DNA of 6,322 nt from Nitrospirota bacterium (GTDB lineage Bacteria; Nitrospirota; Thermodesulfovibrionia; UBA6902): assembly GCA_024277515.1 (NCBI GenBank), contig JAJRVB010000079.1:1-6322 (forward strand), given 5' to 3'. Positions 5,520-6,322 of the stretch are shown in pieces; position 1 is the stretch's first letter; each line of letters starts with the position of its first letter. The position numbers and the translations under genes are program-made. The notes beneath the pieces are model-generated. The model saw nothing but the letters and a program-made list of their open reading frames with translations, ran no database searches and was not told where the DNA came from.

Positions 5520-6322
5520 GAGTGTTATAAGTTTGAATATAGGCAGGTACATTGCCACGACAATGAACCCGACAGTGCCTCCGAGAAAGACCATAAGTAT
5601 CGGCTCTATCATTGATGTAAGAGCGCTTACGGCAATGTCCACCTCATCGTCATAAAAATCCGCTATCTTGTCAAGCATGGAGTCGAGCGCCCCCGTTGAT
5701 TCACCGACTGCTATCATCTGTGTAACCATCGGCGGGAACACCTTTGCCTGCGATAATGGTTCAGCGATCGTCTTTCCTTCGGAAACACCTTTCCTGACTC
5801 CCATCACCGCCTTTTCAATGACTTTATTTCCGGCCGTCTTTGCCGTGATGTTGAGCCCTTCAAGGATCGGGACACCGCTGCTGATAAGCGTCCCGAGTGT
5901 GCGCGTGAATTTTGCGACGGCCACTTTTTTAAACAGGACACCGACAATGGGAAGCTTCAATATTATCGTGTCGGTAACTTTTCTCCCTGTCATCGTTCGT
6001 CTGAACTGCTTAATGAATACGCTGATGCCTACGACACATGCAAGAAGAATCAGTCCCCCCGTGCCGCCGAGAAAATTACTCAGATTGATGATAAGCTGGG
6101 TCGGAGCCGGAAGGTCTCCTCCGAGCTGGGCAAACATCTTGCTGAAGGTAGGCACGACAAATACCATGATAATGATAATGACCAGTACCGCGATGGTAAT
6201 AACGACCGCGGGATACACCATGGCCCCTTTGACTTTCCTCTTGAGACTCTGTGCCTTTTCGATATATGTGGCGAGCCGGATCAGGATGGTATCAAGTATA
6301 CCGCCGGTCTCTCCGGCTGCTA
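5511..6322 (-). CDS. pilC: Type IV pilus inner-membrane platform protein PilC, C-terminal two thirds (cut by window edge)
   Basis: The frame runs without a stop from the window edge (first full codon at 6320) to TAA at 5511-5513, giving 269 residues of a family that is usually about 400 long. The ATG at 6221 is internal (KGAMVYPAVV), not the start. Visible residues begin AAGETGGILD, the GE(T/S)GG motif that closes the first T2SSF domain. ATYIEKAQSLKRKVKGAMVYP and a first membrane span (ITIAVLVIIIIMVFVVP) follow. The second T2SSF domain carries a hydrophobic segment GLILLACVVGISVFI, FTRTLGTLISSGVPILEGL and a second copy of the motif, VGESTGALDSMLDKIADFY. It ends in a C-terminal membrane span (PILMVFLGGTVGFIVVAMYLPIF). 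PilC is the platform on which PilB and PilT motors act. A type II secretion GspF protein shares these domains, but the downstream pilS-pilR pair favours PilC. The stop is 34 bp from the pilS start, consistent with one operon. Confidence 0.92.
   Translation of the reverse strand, partial: AAGETGGILDTILIRLATYIEKAQSLKRKVKGAMVYPAVVITIAVLVIIIIMVFVVPTFSKMFAQLGGDLPAPTQLIINLSNFLGGTGGLILLACVVGISVFIKQFRRTMTGRKVTDTIILKLPIVGVLFKKVAVAKFTRTLGTLISSGVPILEGLNITAKTAGNKVIEKAVMGVRKGVSEGKTIAEPLSQAKVFPPMVTQMIAVGESTGALDSMLDKIADFYDDEVDIAVSALTSMIEPILMVFLGGTVGFIVVAMYLPIFKLITLIK

Overview
The window looks like chromosomal DNA from a Gram-negative, type IV pilus-bearing bacterium with mid-range GC content. The evidence is a diderm-type lipoprotein, a PilC-PilS-PilR block and Shine-Dalgarno-led genes. 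The pilC-pilS-pilR order is the one known from Geobacter and other deltaproteobacteria, and from Nitrospirota-like genomes. I lean to Nitrospirota or Desulfobacterota, but this is inference and no marker gene here settles it.

Left part (1-1625, plus strand). The window opens inside the C-terminal third of a large ATP-binding (probably GHKL/Hsp90-like) protein that carries an Ig-like beta domain and a conserved tail. A 170-bp gap follows, with a candidate promoter abutting a perfect 7-bp dyad. It leads to an uncharacterised 63-residue protein with a strong ribosome binding site. The next 357 bp (1269-1625) hold no ordinary gene. They contain two extended -10 boxes, a 25-codon ORF that may be a glycosyltransferase remnant, and a 99-bp segment with imperfect inverted ends bracketed by an exact 13-bp direct repeat.

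Middle (1626-2473). A 207-residue lipoprotein resembling the YajG type is transcribed rightward and converges on the pil genes. The 224-bp convergent gap contains a 94-bp element with perfect 15-bp terminal inverted repeats. It could be a miniature mobile element, a bidirectional terminator stem, or both.

Right part (2474-6322, minus strand). Three genes are read right to left: pilC (3' two thirds), pilS and pilR. PilC is the inner-membrane platform protein of the pilus. PilS is a six-helix membrane sensor kinase with PAS, HisKA and HATPase parts. PilR is its sigma-54-dependent response regulator. In characterised systems PilS-PilR controls transcription of the major pilin gene pilA, which often lies just downstream. 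Here the downstream position is occupied by the convergent lipoprotein gene and the inverted-repeat element, so the regulated pilin must lie elsewhere. An AT-rich 10-bp inverted repeat sits exactly between pilC and pilS.

I see no CRISPR array, rRNA, tRNA or defence operon. The coding content is mostly ordinary. The points worth a second look are the two short repeat elements, the small-ORF region and the intercistronic hairpin.
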